Shown: piece after piece, positions 26,396 through 35,088 of the stretch | Layout: every line of letters starts with the position of its first letter | How positions within the stretch are numbered: the first letter of the stretch is position 1 | Assembly: GCA_008086245.1 (NCBI GenBank) | Contig: VSIX01000033.1 | Location: 60,285 to 124,284 of the forward strand | Direction of reading: 5' to 3' | Length of the DNA stretch: 64,000 bases | Source: Candidatus Mcinerneyibacterium aminivorans | Lineage (GTDB): Bacteria > Macinerneyibacteriota > Macinerneyibacteria > Macinerneyibacteriales > Macinerneyibacteriaceae | The notes under the pieces: model-generated | The model's database searches: none | The model's input: only the letters and a program-made list of their open reading frames with translations | What the model was told of the DNA's origin: nothing | Translations under genes and position numbers: made by a program

Positions 26396-28636
26396 ATGAA
26401 ATACAGTAAAGTAAATCAATCAGCTACTACTATAGTAATAATGGGATTTTTATCCCTTGTTTCCCAGACGCTTATTTTAAGAGAAATTATAATACAATTT
26501 CAGGGAAATGAACTAACAATAGGAATTATATTAGCAAACTGGTTAATTTTTGAAGCAATTGGAGCCTACTTTACCGGGTATTTTATAAAAAATAAAAATA
26601 TACTTAAAACAGCAGTTATTTTACAAATAGTCCTGATAATATCGCTCATATGGGCATATTTATTTATTTCTAAATTTAAAATTGTTTTCAAATTTGGATT
26701 TGGAGAATCACTGGGTATTTTTCCTACCCTTTTAATCCCTATGATCGCTCTTGTTTTTTTATGTATTCCACTCGGGTTTCAGTTCTCTCTTTCCTGTAAT
26801 ATTCTAAATAAATTTTTAAAATTTAAAAAAGGAGCTTACAATATAGCTCATTCTTACTTTTTAGAAGCAATAGGATGGTTTTTAGGGGGGCTTGTTTTTA
26901 ATTTTATTTTAATATACTTTTTTAACAATCTTCAAATTCTATTTATAATTCTTATGCTATCAACTGCTAATCTGATTCTATATCTAAATATCAGAAAAAA
27001 AAATATTCTGCGTGATTTTTTTATAATTATTTTGTCATTTCTTATACTTTTTCTTTTTTTAAAATTTGATATCAAAATCAATAAATATTTAAACAAGATG
27101 AATTCAAATTATAAATTATTAAATATTGAAAATTCAAAATATGGAAAAATTCATGTTATAAAAAACAATAATCAGGTAAATATATACCAAAATGGCATAT
27201 TAACCTACTCTTCAGACGATATTCTTAAAAATGAAGAGATAATTCATTTAACATTACTCAGAAAACCATATATTGAAAAAGTAGCTTTAATCGGAGGAGG
27301 ATTGACAAACGGAATTAACGAAATATTAAAATATCCAAATATTAAAAAAGTTTACTACTGTGAACTTGATCCTAAAATAATAAAGCTTTGTAAAAAGTAT
27401 TATAAGTATCCCTACTATAAAAATAAAAAAGTAGAAATATTTAATACAGATGGTAGATATTTTATCAAACATTTTACTCAAAAAAAACTTGATGCTGTAA
27501 TAATTAATTTACCGGACCCTTCTACTGCCCAGCTAAATAGATACTATACATATGAATTTTTTAGTGAAGTAAAAAATATTTTAAATAATAGAGGTATCAT
27601 TTCACTAAATTTGACCTCTTCTGAAGATTATATAAGCGACACAATGAAGAGGTTCAATATTTCAATATTAAATTCGATGAATCATGTTTATGAAAGTTTG
27701 GATACAATTCCTGGAAAAAATTTAATAGTGATCGGATATAAGAATCACTCTCCCGTTATTACCAAAGACATTTTAATAAATAATCTTCAACATTTAACCC
27801 AAAAAAATAAATATGTAAATGATTATTACCTCAGATACAGAATTGATGATGAAAAATTGAGATATTTTAAATCAATAATCAATAATAGAGATTCAGAAAT
27901 TTTAAATGAAGATTTTAATCCAGTAACTTATTACTATTTTTTTTCCCGATGGAGCTCAATTTTTAAATCCAAAACAAATAATTTTTTTAATTTTCTTGAT
28001 AGCTTTATATCCTTCAAATCAATTTTTATATTAGTTACAATATTATTTGTAATTAAGCTTTTTATAAAAATATTTAAAAATGAAAATATAGATTTAGTTT
28101 CGATTTCCTTTTATATAGGCTTCTCAGGAATGGCTTTACAATTAATACTAATTTATGCCTATCAGGCTTTTTACGGCTATATTTACACTTATATATCTAT
28201 GCTAACAGCCTTTTATATGAGTGGAATGGCAACTGGAAGTTATCATTTAAATTCTAAACTAAAAATAGAATCATATTTTGAAAAATATATCAAAAAAATG
28301 TTAATAATATTATCTTTGATAATTATTATTTTACCTTCTCTTTTACATATTCTTTATGATTACAATTTTTTATCTTTAGTTTCATTTCCAATTTTTACTT
28401 TTATTAATGGATTTTTCACAGGCTCGATTTTTACATCATTGAATAAAATATGGCTCAAAAAGAAACAATCAATATCTTTTATTGAAAGTGGAACTTTTTA
28501 CAGCCTTGATCTTTTAGGTGGAGCTGGCTCTGCCCTGCTTTCTTCAATTGTTTTTATACCTCTTCTAGGTCTAGAATATTATTCATTTATTTTAGGATAT
28601 ACTATCTTTCTCAATTATATTTTATTTAAACTTTAA
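26396..28636 (+). CDS. membrane-embedded spermidine-synthase-like protein
   Basis: This is a 746-residue fusion. Residues 10-225 form about seven membrane spans, 240-440 a spermidine-synthase-fold Rossmann domain, and 540-745 another set of about six spans. The Rossmann part has VALIGGGLTNGINEIL (nucleotide-binding loop), VYYCELDPKIIKL (the acidic end of strand 2) and VIINLPDPSTAQLNRYYTYE. Soluble aminopropyltransferases carry a Tyr/Asp pair that is not clearly conserved here, so polyamine synthesis is not proven. Similar fusions with transporter-like ends occur in other anaerobes with no known product. No ribosome site precedes the ATG, which suggests coupling to the gene before it. Confidence 0.75.
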   Translation: MKYSKVNQSATTIVIMGFLSLVSQTLILREIIIQFQGNELTIGIILANWLIFEAIGAYFTGYFIKNKNILKTAVILQIVLIISLIWAYLFISKFKIVFKFGFGESLGIFPTLLIPMIALVFLCIPLGFQFSLSCNILNKFLKFKKGAYNIAHSYFLEAIGWFLGGLVFNFILIYFFNNLQILFIILMLSTANLILYLNIRKKNILRDFFIIILSFLILFLFLKFDIKINKYLNKMNSNYKLLNIENSKYGKIHVIKNNNQVNIYQNGILTYSSDDILKNEEIIHLTLLRKPYIEKVALIGGGLTNGINEILKYPNIKKVYYCELDPKIIKLCKKYYKYPYYKNKKVEIFNTDGRYFIKHFTQKKLDAVIINLPDPSTAQLNRYYTYEFFSEVKNILNNRGIISLNLTSSEDYISDTMKRFNISILNSMNHVYESLDTIPGKNLIVIGYKNHSPVITKDILINNLQHLTQKNKYVNDYYLRYRIDDEKLRYFKSIINNRDSEILNEDFNPVTYYYFFSRWSSIFKSKTNNFFNFLDSFISFKSIFILVTILFVIKLFIKIFKNENIDLVSISFYIGFSGMALQLILIYAYQAFYGYIYTYISMLTAFYMSGMATGSYHLNSKLKIESYFEKYIKKMLIILSLIIIILPSLLHILYDYNFLSLVSFPIFTFINGFFTGSIFTSLNKIWLKKKQSISFIESGTFYSLDLLGGAGSALLSSIVFIPLLGLEYYSFILGYTIFLNYILFKL

Positions 28637-28640
28637 ATTA

Positions 28641-30107
28641 TTACTCTTTTTCATTAAATACTTCAGCAGTAAAAATATATATTTCAGTCTCCGAACTTTT
28701 CCAGGCATCTTTATTTAAACCAGCTTTATCCCTGCATAAGTGTTCCAAAAATTTAATTTTCGACCAGCCGGTTTCTCCTGCCACCTGGGGAAGAAATACT
28801 CCACTTCGATTATTTTTCTTTATAATAACACCGTGTTTACCCAATTCAATTTCTTCAATATTGTTCACTTTTTTGGGTTTGCTTAAAATTGATACTTCAA
28901 TGATTATATTATCAAGTTCTTCCTCGGAAACAGGTGAAAATCTCGGATCCCTTGTAGCAGATGCTACTGTCATTTTTTGAATACCCTCATACAACTTCAT
29001 AGTTGGATAAATTCTTCCCAAACAACCTCTTAATTCTCCATTTTTTGTCCTAAGAGTTATGAATAAGCCCCTCTTTTTTTTAAAAAACGAAGAATGTATA
29101 TTAATATCAGGAATTTTATTATTTTTTACATAATTATCCAGTGTTTCCCTGGAAATTTCAAGAATTCTATCTTTCAGATGTGGACTTATCTTCTTTTCTT
29201 TCTCAGCAGCAGAACTTTCAATAAGAAAACTTCCGTACCCTACTACTCGATCCTTATTTTGAGTAATATCTCCAGAATTTTTATATTCAACAAGGTTAAG
29301 ATTATAACCACTTTTTATTGAAAATTCCATTGCAGATAAAACTGAAGCTTCCCCGCATAATTCGCAGGTATTATTATTTAAATTTTCTTTTAAAGATGAG
29401 TTGTTTTTATTTGTAATTAATTTTATAGTTTTATTATCTATTTTATTGGCTTTTTCATAATTATGAAAATGGGACATATCAGTTGTAAAAACAAATAAAA
29501 TATTATTGTAATTTTTATCCAGATAAAAAAGTATCCGGCTTAAATTGCTGCTTAATTTTTTATCATTTACCATAACTGGAACAATTTCAAATGGTCTTTT
29601 AAATATATACTGTAAAAATGGAAGCTGAACTTCAATAGAATGTTCTTTATAAAATTTACTACTTGATAATTCAACATCTTTAAAGTTATTTTCTATATTT
29701 TTAACAATATTGTTATTAATTTTTATTCTACCCAGGGGAGTTTCCCAGAAATTTGAATTTGAAATTAATATATTCTTAATTCGTAGATAATGACTGGGGC
29801 CAATAATAACTACAGTATCAAACTTTGATGTGTCAATTTGTTTATAAGCTTCAGCAGCCACTTTACCCGAATAATTATACCCGGCATGAGGAACTATTAC
29901 TCCCTCCAAATTGGCAATTTGGCTTTTAGTGGATAAAGAATTAAAAAATTCTTTCAGCATATTTTCAAGTTCCATTTTATTTGATGGGTAAAACTTGCCT
30001 GCATTAACAGGTTTTCTAATATTTAAACTATTAACTCCATATACACAACATGTAAAAATAATAAAAAATAATATAGATAATAAAACTTTATTTAAATTAC
30101 TTTTCAT
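28641..30107 (-). CDS. fused MEMO1-AMMECR1 protein with a signal peptide
   Basis: The 488-residue protein combines two AmmeMemoRadiSam modules. Residues 30-300 are a MEMO domain (PVNAGKFYP, VIVPHAGYNYSGKVA, VVIIGPSHYL, VFTTDMSHFHNY, CGEASVLSAM). Residues 305-485 are an AMMECR1 domain (GLFITLRTKNGELRGCLGRI, SATRDPRFSPV, EVSILSKP). The first 25 residues are a hydrophobic export signal (VLLSILFFIIFTCCVYG), and the next Met lies inside the MEMO domain, so the signal cannot be an annotation error. The enzymatic role of this family is unknown. It overlaps the partner radical-SAM gene by 11 bases. Confidence 0.9.
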   Translation of the reverse strand: MKSNLNKVLLSILFFIIFTCCVYGVNSLNIRKPVNAGKFYPSNKMELENMLKEFFNSLSTKSQIANLEGVIVPHAGYNYSGKVAAEAYKQIDTSKFDTVVIIGPSHYLRIKNILISNSNFWETPLGRIKINNNIVKNIENNFKDVELSSSKFYKEHSIEVQLPFLQYIFKRPFEIVPVMVNDKKLSSNLSRILFYLDKNYNNILFVFTTDMSHFHNYEKANKIDNKTIKLITNKNNSSLKENLNNNTCELCGEASVLSAMEFSIKSGYNLNLVEYKNSGDITQNKDRVVGYGSFLIESSAAEKEKKISPHLKDRILEISRETLDNYVKNNKIPDINIHSSFFKKKRGLFITLRTKNGELRGCLGRIYPTMKLYEGIQKMTVASATRDPRFSPVSEEELDNIIIEVSILSKPKKVNNIEEIELGKHGVIIKKNNRSGVFLPQVAGETGWSKIKFLEHLCRDKAGLNKDAWKSSETEIYIFTAEVFNEKE

Positions 30108-31230
30108 TCCATACCCCCTTTATTTCATACCCGCAGAATTTACATCTTCCTTCAATTATTTTATTGGACACAATATGATATCCATATCTATCAATAATTT
30201 TATCTCCGCAATTAGGACAGTAGGTATCCTCATATTTATGCCCGGGAACATTGCCGATATATACATAATTTAATCCCGCTTTAACAGCAATTTCCCTGGC
30301 TTTCTCCAGAGTAGATACGGGAGTTGGAGGTAAATTTGTTAGTTTATGGGTTGGGTAAAATCTAGAAAAAGTCAATGGAACGTTTTTCCCCAGATTTTTT
30401 TTTATCCAAAGACTCATTTCTTTTATCTTTTCCAAAGAATCATTTTGAGAAGGTATAACTAAATTCACAAGTTCAAGCCACACGCCATTTCCCTTTATTA
30501 TTTGTAAAGATTCCAAAACCTGCTTAAGATTTGCAGAGGTATTTTTTTTATAAAATTCTTCAGTAAAACCTTTTAAGTCCACACAAAATGCATCCACAAA
30601 CTTACATAATTTTTCAAGAGGTTCTTTATTGATAAATCCATTTGTATGAACTACATTTCGAATCCCGGATCTTTTTGCTATACGGGAGGTATCTATCATG
30701 TACTCATAGAAATTTATGGGTTCACTATAAGTATAGGCAATAGATTTTGTATTTTTTGATATTGCAATATTTACTACCATTTCCGGTTTTAAATTATAGT
30801 TACTTGTTTCAGTAGGATTTTTTTGAGAAATCTCCCAATTCTGACAAAATTTACATCTCATATTACACCCCGCTGAAGCTATACTTAATGCTTTAGTACC
30901 GGGATGGAAATGATTAAAAGGTTTTTTTTCAATAGGATCAACATGTACCGCACAGGGAGATGCATATCCCATGGAATACAAAATACCATCTATATTTTTT
31001 CTTGCCCTGCAAAATCCCCATGAACCCGATGGAATTATACATTTTCTGGGGCATAAATCACATTGAACACGATTTCTATCCAGTTTTTGATAAAAATAAG
31101 CTTCTTTGGGATTTGTTCGCCCTTTTTCTCTTTCTATTCTTGTATTTTGAGGAATTATTGATATAAATAGAAGTACTGTAAATATAGCTAAAAATACCCA
31201 TTTCTTTTTTTTAAGTTTTAAAACACACAT
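30097..31230 (-). CDS. AmmeMemoRadiSam-system radical SAM enzyme with membrane anchor
   Basis: The 377-residue protein has the radical-SAM cluster CNMRCKFCQNWEIS (CxxxCxxC), the family-specific upstream Cys set CDLCPRKC and GFCRARKN, and a C-terminal zinc ribbon (CPNCGDK, CKFCGYEIKGVW). Residues 10-28 (KWVFLAIFTVLLFISIIP) form a membrane segment after five lysines. The next in-frame Met is at about residue 87, beyond the CDLC motif, so the segment belongs to the protein. No twin-Arg motif is seen. Positive charges on both sides make topology uncertain. It starts directly after the DUF1028 stop and ends inside the MEMO-AMMECR1 gene. Confidence 0.9.
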   Translation of the reverse strand: MCVLKLKKKKWVFLAIFTVLLFISIIPQNTRIEREKGRTNPKEAYFYQKLDRNRVQCDLCPRKCIIPSGSWGFCRARKNIDGILYSMGYASPCAVHVDPIEKKPFNHFHPGTKALSIASAGCNMRCKFCQNWEISQKNPTETSNYNLKPEMVVNIAISKNTKSIAYTYSEPINFYEYMIDTSRIAKRSGIRNVVHTNGFINKEPLEKLCKFVDAFCVDLKGFTEEFYKKNTSANLKQVLESLQIIKGNGVWLELVNLVIPSQNDSLEKIKEMSLWIKKNLGKNVPLTFSRFYPTHKLTNLPPTPVSTLEKAREIAVKAGLNYVYIGNVPGHKYEDTYCPNCGDKIIDRYGYHIVSNKIIEGRCKFCGYEIKGVWNEK

Positions 31231-32304
31231 TTATTTTATCCTTCTCTCCCATTTTTCAATTTTTTCTTTAAATATTTCATTGTTTGATAATCTGTATGCC
31301 TTTTTTTCTATCTCTACAGCTTTTTTATAATTTCCTTTTTTCGCATATACAAATGCTAATGTATCCAGTATATTAGGATCTTCTGGTTTCAACTTGCTTG
31401 CTTTTTTTGCACTCATCAGGGCAAAATCCATATTATAATCGTGCTGTGCAAATTCCCAGGCAATACTATTTAAAAGAACGGGGTCATCATTATATGTTTG
31501 TGCAATGTTCATCGCTCTTTTAAATAAAATATTTGCTTTTTTATTTTTGTTCTTCTCCATTGCTTTTACACCCCTCCTAATATAGGCAGATCCCTGAAAA
31601 GTTTTTTCATGGAGCTTATAAATTCTCATCAATTCTTTTATTGGAGTTTCATGATCATCTACTCTTAAATCAATAAACCTATCATTATAACCAGAGTATC
31701 CTCCATTTTCTGCTACAACAAGCAAAGATGCTGATTGTCTGCCTCTTTTATCTCCTCCTGCATGTTCACCGGCTTTTAGAACCTCTATCAATCTTTTTCC
31801 TAAAGGTAGATTTTCAGTATTTTTAAACTTTTCCACCATCGCTTCTACTACTTCCTCTCCTGCCAGGATATTTCCCTGAATAGCGAAACTATCTCCTGAT
31901 TCTCCCCCAGCCCATTTCATACAATTTTTACCAGTAAAGGTATAACTATTACCCTGTCCATCTACTATTCCCAGCTGCCGCTGATCGCTATCTTTATCTT
32001 TGAATGTTAGAATCTCTGTTACTTTTTTTGGAGAAACTCCCATTTCAAGAAATTTTAACCCTTCAGGACCATATTTTGTATTACCCCATGCCTGACTTGC
32101 AATTGCACCTGTATTTGCTTTAGCATAAGGAACTACCGCTCCTACAGCCAAAAACTTAGATTGAACAGCAACTCCCAGCTCATTCGTTTCTTCATCATAA
32201 GCTACAACCGAAAAAGTGGCAATCTTCTTGGTATTTGTTATTTCAGAGAACATTGAAGAAATCATTGCAGTAAATATTAATAAAAATATTAATATTCTTT
32301 TCAT
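31231..32304 (-). CDS. exported DUF1028 protein with TPR tail
   Basis: The 357-residue protein has a signal peptide (ILIFLLIFTAMISSMFS) and a DUF1028 domain at about 25-240: ATFSVVAYDEETNELGVAVQ, then FLAVGAVVPYAKANTGAIA, FAIQGNILAG and KAGEHAGGDKRGRQSASLLV. DUF1028 has an Ntn-hydrolase-like fold, with the Thr/Ser at the start of the first strand as a possible nucleophile; no substrate is known. Residues 270-350 form two to three TPRs. GGAGG precedes the ATG. It is co-transcribed with the anchored AmmeMemoRadiSam genes, so its export places the set at or beyond the inner membrane. Confidence 0.88.
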   Translation of the reverse strand: MKRILIFLLIFTAMISSMFSEITNTKKIATFSVVAYDEETNELGVAVQSKFLAVGAVVPYAKANTGAIASQAWGNTKYGPEGLKFLEMGVSPKKVTEILTFKDKDSDQRQLGIVDGQGNSYTFTGKNCMKWAGGESGDSFAIQGNILAGEEVVEAMVEKFKNTENLPLGKRLIEVLKAGEHAGGDKRGRQSASLLVVAENGGYSGYNDRFIDLRVDDHETPIKELMRIYKLHEKTFQGSAYIRRGVKAMEKNKNKKANILFKRAMNIAQTYNDDPVLLNSIAWEFAQHDYNMDFALMSAKKASKLKPEDPNILDTLAFVYAKKGNYKKAVEIEKKAYRLSNNEIFKEKIEKWERRIK

Positions 32305-32313
32305 ATTTCCTCC

Positions 32314-32622
32314 TTATTCACTAACCAGTTGAATTTTTGAAGCGATAATCTCCGTTATATATCTTTTTTCATTATTATACTCATACCTTCGTCTTTTTAG
32401 CTTTCCTTCTATTAAAACCGAATCTCCTTTATGAAACTTTTTGTTATATTTTTTAGCCTTTTCTCCCCATATAACTACCGGAAAGAAACTTACATCTCTG
32501 GAAAAATAGTCTTCAACCGCTACATAGATCTTACATACTGCACTCTTTGATTTTGTGTATTTTAACTCTGGTTTTTGAGAAATATTGCCCATTATAATAA
32601 CTTTATTAAAAAAAGACCTCAT
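32314..32622 (-). CDS. ssb: short single-stranded DNA-binding protein
   Basis: This 102-residue protein is an OB-fold SSB: VIIMGNISQKPELKYTKS, AVCKIYVAVEDY, FFPVVIWGEKAKKYNKKF, KGDSVLIEGKLKRRRYEY and KRYITEIIASKIQLV. It ends at LVSE and lacks both the flexible linker and the acidic DDDIPF-type tail that recruits partners in replicative SSBs. It may therefore be a second, specialised SSB. The ATG follows a promoter with TTGACA and TATAAT and a GAGG site. It heads the DUF1028/AmmeMemoRadiSam unit. Confidence 0.88.
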   Translation of the reverse strand: MRSFFNKVIIMGNISQKPELKYTKSKSAVCKIYVAVEDYFSRDVSFFPVVIWGEKAKKYNKKFHKGDSVLIEGKLKRRRYEYNNEKRYITEIIASKIQLVSE

Positions 32623-32647
32623 AAAAACCTCTTCATTTACTTTTACA

Positions 32648-32675
32648 ATTATATAATATTTAATATATTTGTCAA
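32648..32675 (-). promoter_or_regulatory. promoter of the ssb/DUF1028/AmmeMemoRadiSam unit
   Basis: Both boxes are consensus: TTGACA at 32675-32670 and TATAAT at 32653-32648, spaced 16 bases. The leader is about 18-19 bases with a GAGG ribosome site. Confidence 0.75.
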
Positions 32676-32740
32676 TTAGTCTAAACTATCCTGAATATGA
32701 TTTAGTAACCTTTTAATGATTTTATAATAACTGTTAATAT

Positions 32741-35083
32741 TTATTTAAGATTGTTTAATCTCTTTTTATATTTATATTCCTGGCGTGAACTATAAAATTT
32801 TATAAGCTTATCCCGATATTCATGCTTTTTTTTCTCATCAGTTTCATACTTCCATAAATAATAATAGCACTCATATTTATGTTTTTTACTCAATTTCATA
32901 GCCAGGAGCTGTTTTATTTTTTCGATCTTTTGCTGCCTTGGAAGATTGTTTCTTAATATAATTTTCTCAAGTTGAATATGCATTTTATTATCAATATTCA
33001 TCATTTCTTCATTTTCCAATATCTGATTTAAATATTTTATTGCCTTATCTTTTCCCGAATTCAAACTGTAAATTCTTGAGATAGTTGGAACAAATTTGAA
33101 TCTTTCATTCAAATTCAGAATATTACCCATCTTCATTCCTTTATGAAAATATTCTAATGATTGGTGAATATTATTTTTATATTCATACAAAATTTGAGCC
33201 AAATATAATCTTGAAATAGCTTCGGCCTTTTCATTTTTTATGGTTTGAGAATTTTCTATTATAAAATTAAAATAAAAAATGGAATTGGGGAACTCTCCTT
33301 TATGGTAAAAATATAAAGATTTTGCTAAATAATTCAGAAAAATATATTTTTTAAAATTCATAAATTTTGATAACTCCAATGATTCGTCAATAAGCGATTT
33401 CATTTTATCCAATTCTCCTAACTCCAAATATACATAAGCGAGATTTAATTCTATTAGGGATATTAGCAATTTGTAATCAGATTTCTTTGCCTCTTTTAGT
33501 GCTTTTATCAGTATTTTATATGCTCTGAAATAACTCCTTCTTTTATACAAACAGCTTCCAATATTATTCATTTGCATTATTTTAATTTGCTCTTCTCCGA
33601 TTTCCCCGGCTAAATTAATAGATCTACTATAATACTTCTCTGCCCTCTCAAAGTCGCTGTCTTCAGCTATAAATGCTTTAATATTCCAATAATTATTAAT
33701 CATAGTCAAAGAACTAACTTTATCTTTATTTTTATCTAATTTATCCAGATATTTGTTTATTTTATTATTTTTATTATGGGTGTAATAGAAAAATATTAAT
33801 TCTCCAATCCAATCAAAATACAAATCCCACCATCTGTTTTCAAAGGCTTCTCTGATTCTTTTTTTTATCTTTGTTTCCATACCACTGTAGTTACCCAATA
33901 TTCTATTATAATAATTCTCATTTAGCTTAACTTTGCTTACATAGAAATTATCATATTTTTCAAGTGGAATAGTATTAATAAAATCTAATGCTCTTTTTAT
34001 ATCTGCAACTTTGGTATATACAGATAATATTTTCAAAAGCAACTTTCCTGAATACCTATTTATACATTTATCAAGTTTATATCTTTTATGATTAATTTGA
34101 ATTAGATCTTCATTAGCATTAAATTTTTCCAAAAACAAATATATTTTATCTAATACCCTTAATATTTCCTTATATTTTTTTTGGATTTCATAATATTCTA
34201 TATAAATACTGTAATTATAAAAATTAAGAAATATATTATTTTTTTCTAAAAATTTTATTATTTTCCCATAAACTTTCTGTTTGTATTCATCTCCAATGGA
34301 GTTTTTAATTTTATAAAAAGCATTTTCATCCAATATATAAATTCTTTTATTTGATGATAAATATAAATACTTATATTTAGCTAGCATCTGATTTATTTTT
34401 CTTTTATCAAGATGGAATATATCACTGATTACTTCAAATGATAGTTTGTTATGCAGCAAGATTAACAACTTAAGATAATTACTATTTTCTATTCCCGGCA
34501 AATATTCATCATTTTTTTGCCGGGAATAAATATATTTATCAATAAAGTTTTTTTTAATTTTTACTTTTGAATATATTATACAAATTGTATTAGTTTCCTC
34601 TTCTTGCAATGTGCTTTCTATAACCCTTCTGCTCCAGTAATCTAAATTCTCATAATTATTTATAAATATAATACTATTTTTTTGACTGCATATAGACTTA
34701 AATATATCTTTAAAAAGAAAAAATAATTTATAATATAAATCATTCACATTTTGATTGCCTGATTCCAGCACCTTAGATTTATTAAAATAATATTTAAAAA
34801 AATTAATAAGCTCATCTGCTACATATTCAATATTTTTATTGGATTGAATTTTCTTTTTAATTCTATCAAGATCATCAAATTGATTTAATCCTAATTTTTT
34901 TATCAATAAATTAATAAAAAAAAAGAAAGTATTCTGCTTATCTGTTTTTAAAGAATTGATAATATAGATATTGCTGTTATTCATTTCAAGATTTTCAAGC
35001 ATATTTCGCTTCATAATAAAACTAGAGGAAATAATATTATAAATATTATATTGGTCCTGAAGTAACTCTTTAGTAATATCCAT
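32741..35083 (-). CDS. STAND-like TPR protein with decayed ATPase domain (copy 2)
   Basis: The 780-residue protein resembles MalT/AAA_16 proteins in layout: an N-terminal ATPase-like module (about 1-250), then about 500 residues of helical TPR repeats (clear ones near 470-700, such as MNNIGSCLYKRRSYFRAYKI). Where a P-loop should lie it has SSSFIMKRN, with both glycines gone, and the Walker B equivalent reads IIFINNYENLDYWS, with Asn in place of the first acidic residue. ATP hydrolysis is therefore unlikely. There is no output DNA-binding or kinase domain. It follows its paralog by five bases. Confidence 0.75.
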   Translation of the reverse strand: MDITKELLQDQYNIYNIISSSFIMKRNMLENLEMNNSNIYIINSLKTDKQNTFFFFINLLIKKLGLNQFDDLDRIKKKIQSNKNIEYVADELINFFKYYFNKSKVLESGNQNVNDLYYKLFFLFKDIFKSICSQKNSIIFINNYENLDYWSRRVIESTLQEEETNTICIIYSKVKIKKNFIDKYIYSRQKNDEYLPGIENSNYLKLLILLHNKLSFEVISDIFHLDKRKINQMLAKYKYLYLSSNKRIYILDENAFYKIKNSIGDEYKQKVYGKIIKFLEKNNIFLNFYNYSIYIEYYEIQKKYKEILRVLDKIYLFLEKFNANEDLIQINHKRYKLDKCINRYSGKLLLKILSVYTKVADIKRALDFINTIPLEKYDNFYVSKVKLNENYYNRILGNYSGMETKIKKRIREAFENRWWDLYFDWIGELIFFYYTHNKNNKINKYLDKLDKNKDKVSSLTMINNYWNIKAFIAEDSDFERAEKYYSRSINLAGEIGEEQIKIMQMNNIGSCLYKRRSYFRAYKILIKALKEAKKSDYKLLISLIELNLAYVYLELGELDKMKSLIDESLELSKFMNFKKYIFLNYLAKSLYFYHKGEFPNSIFYFNFIIENSQTIKNEKAEAISRLYLAQILYEYKNNIHQSLEYFHKGMKMGNILNLNERFKFVPTISRIYSLNSGKDKAIKYLNQILENEEMMNIDNKMHIQLEKIILRNNLPRQQKIEKIKQLLAMKLSKKHKYECYYYLWKYETDEKKKHEYRDKLIKFYSSRQEYKYKKRLNNLK

Positions 35084-35088
35084 CTAAT

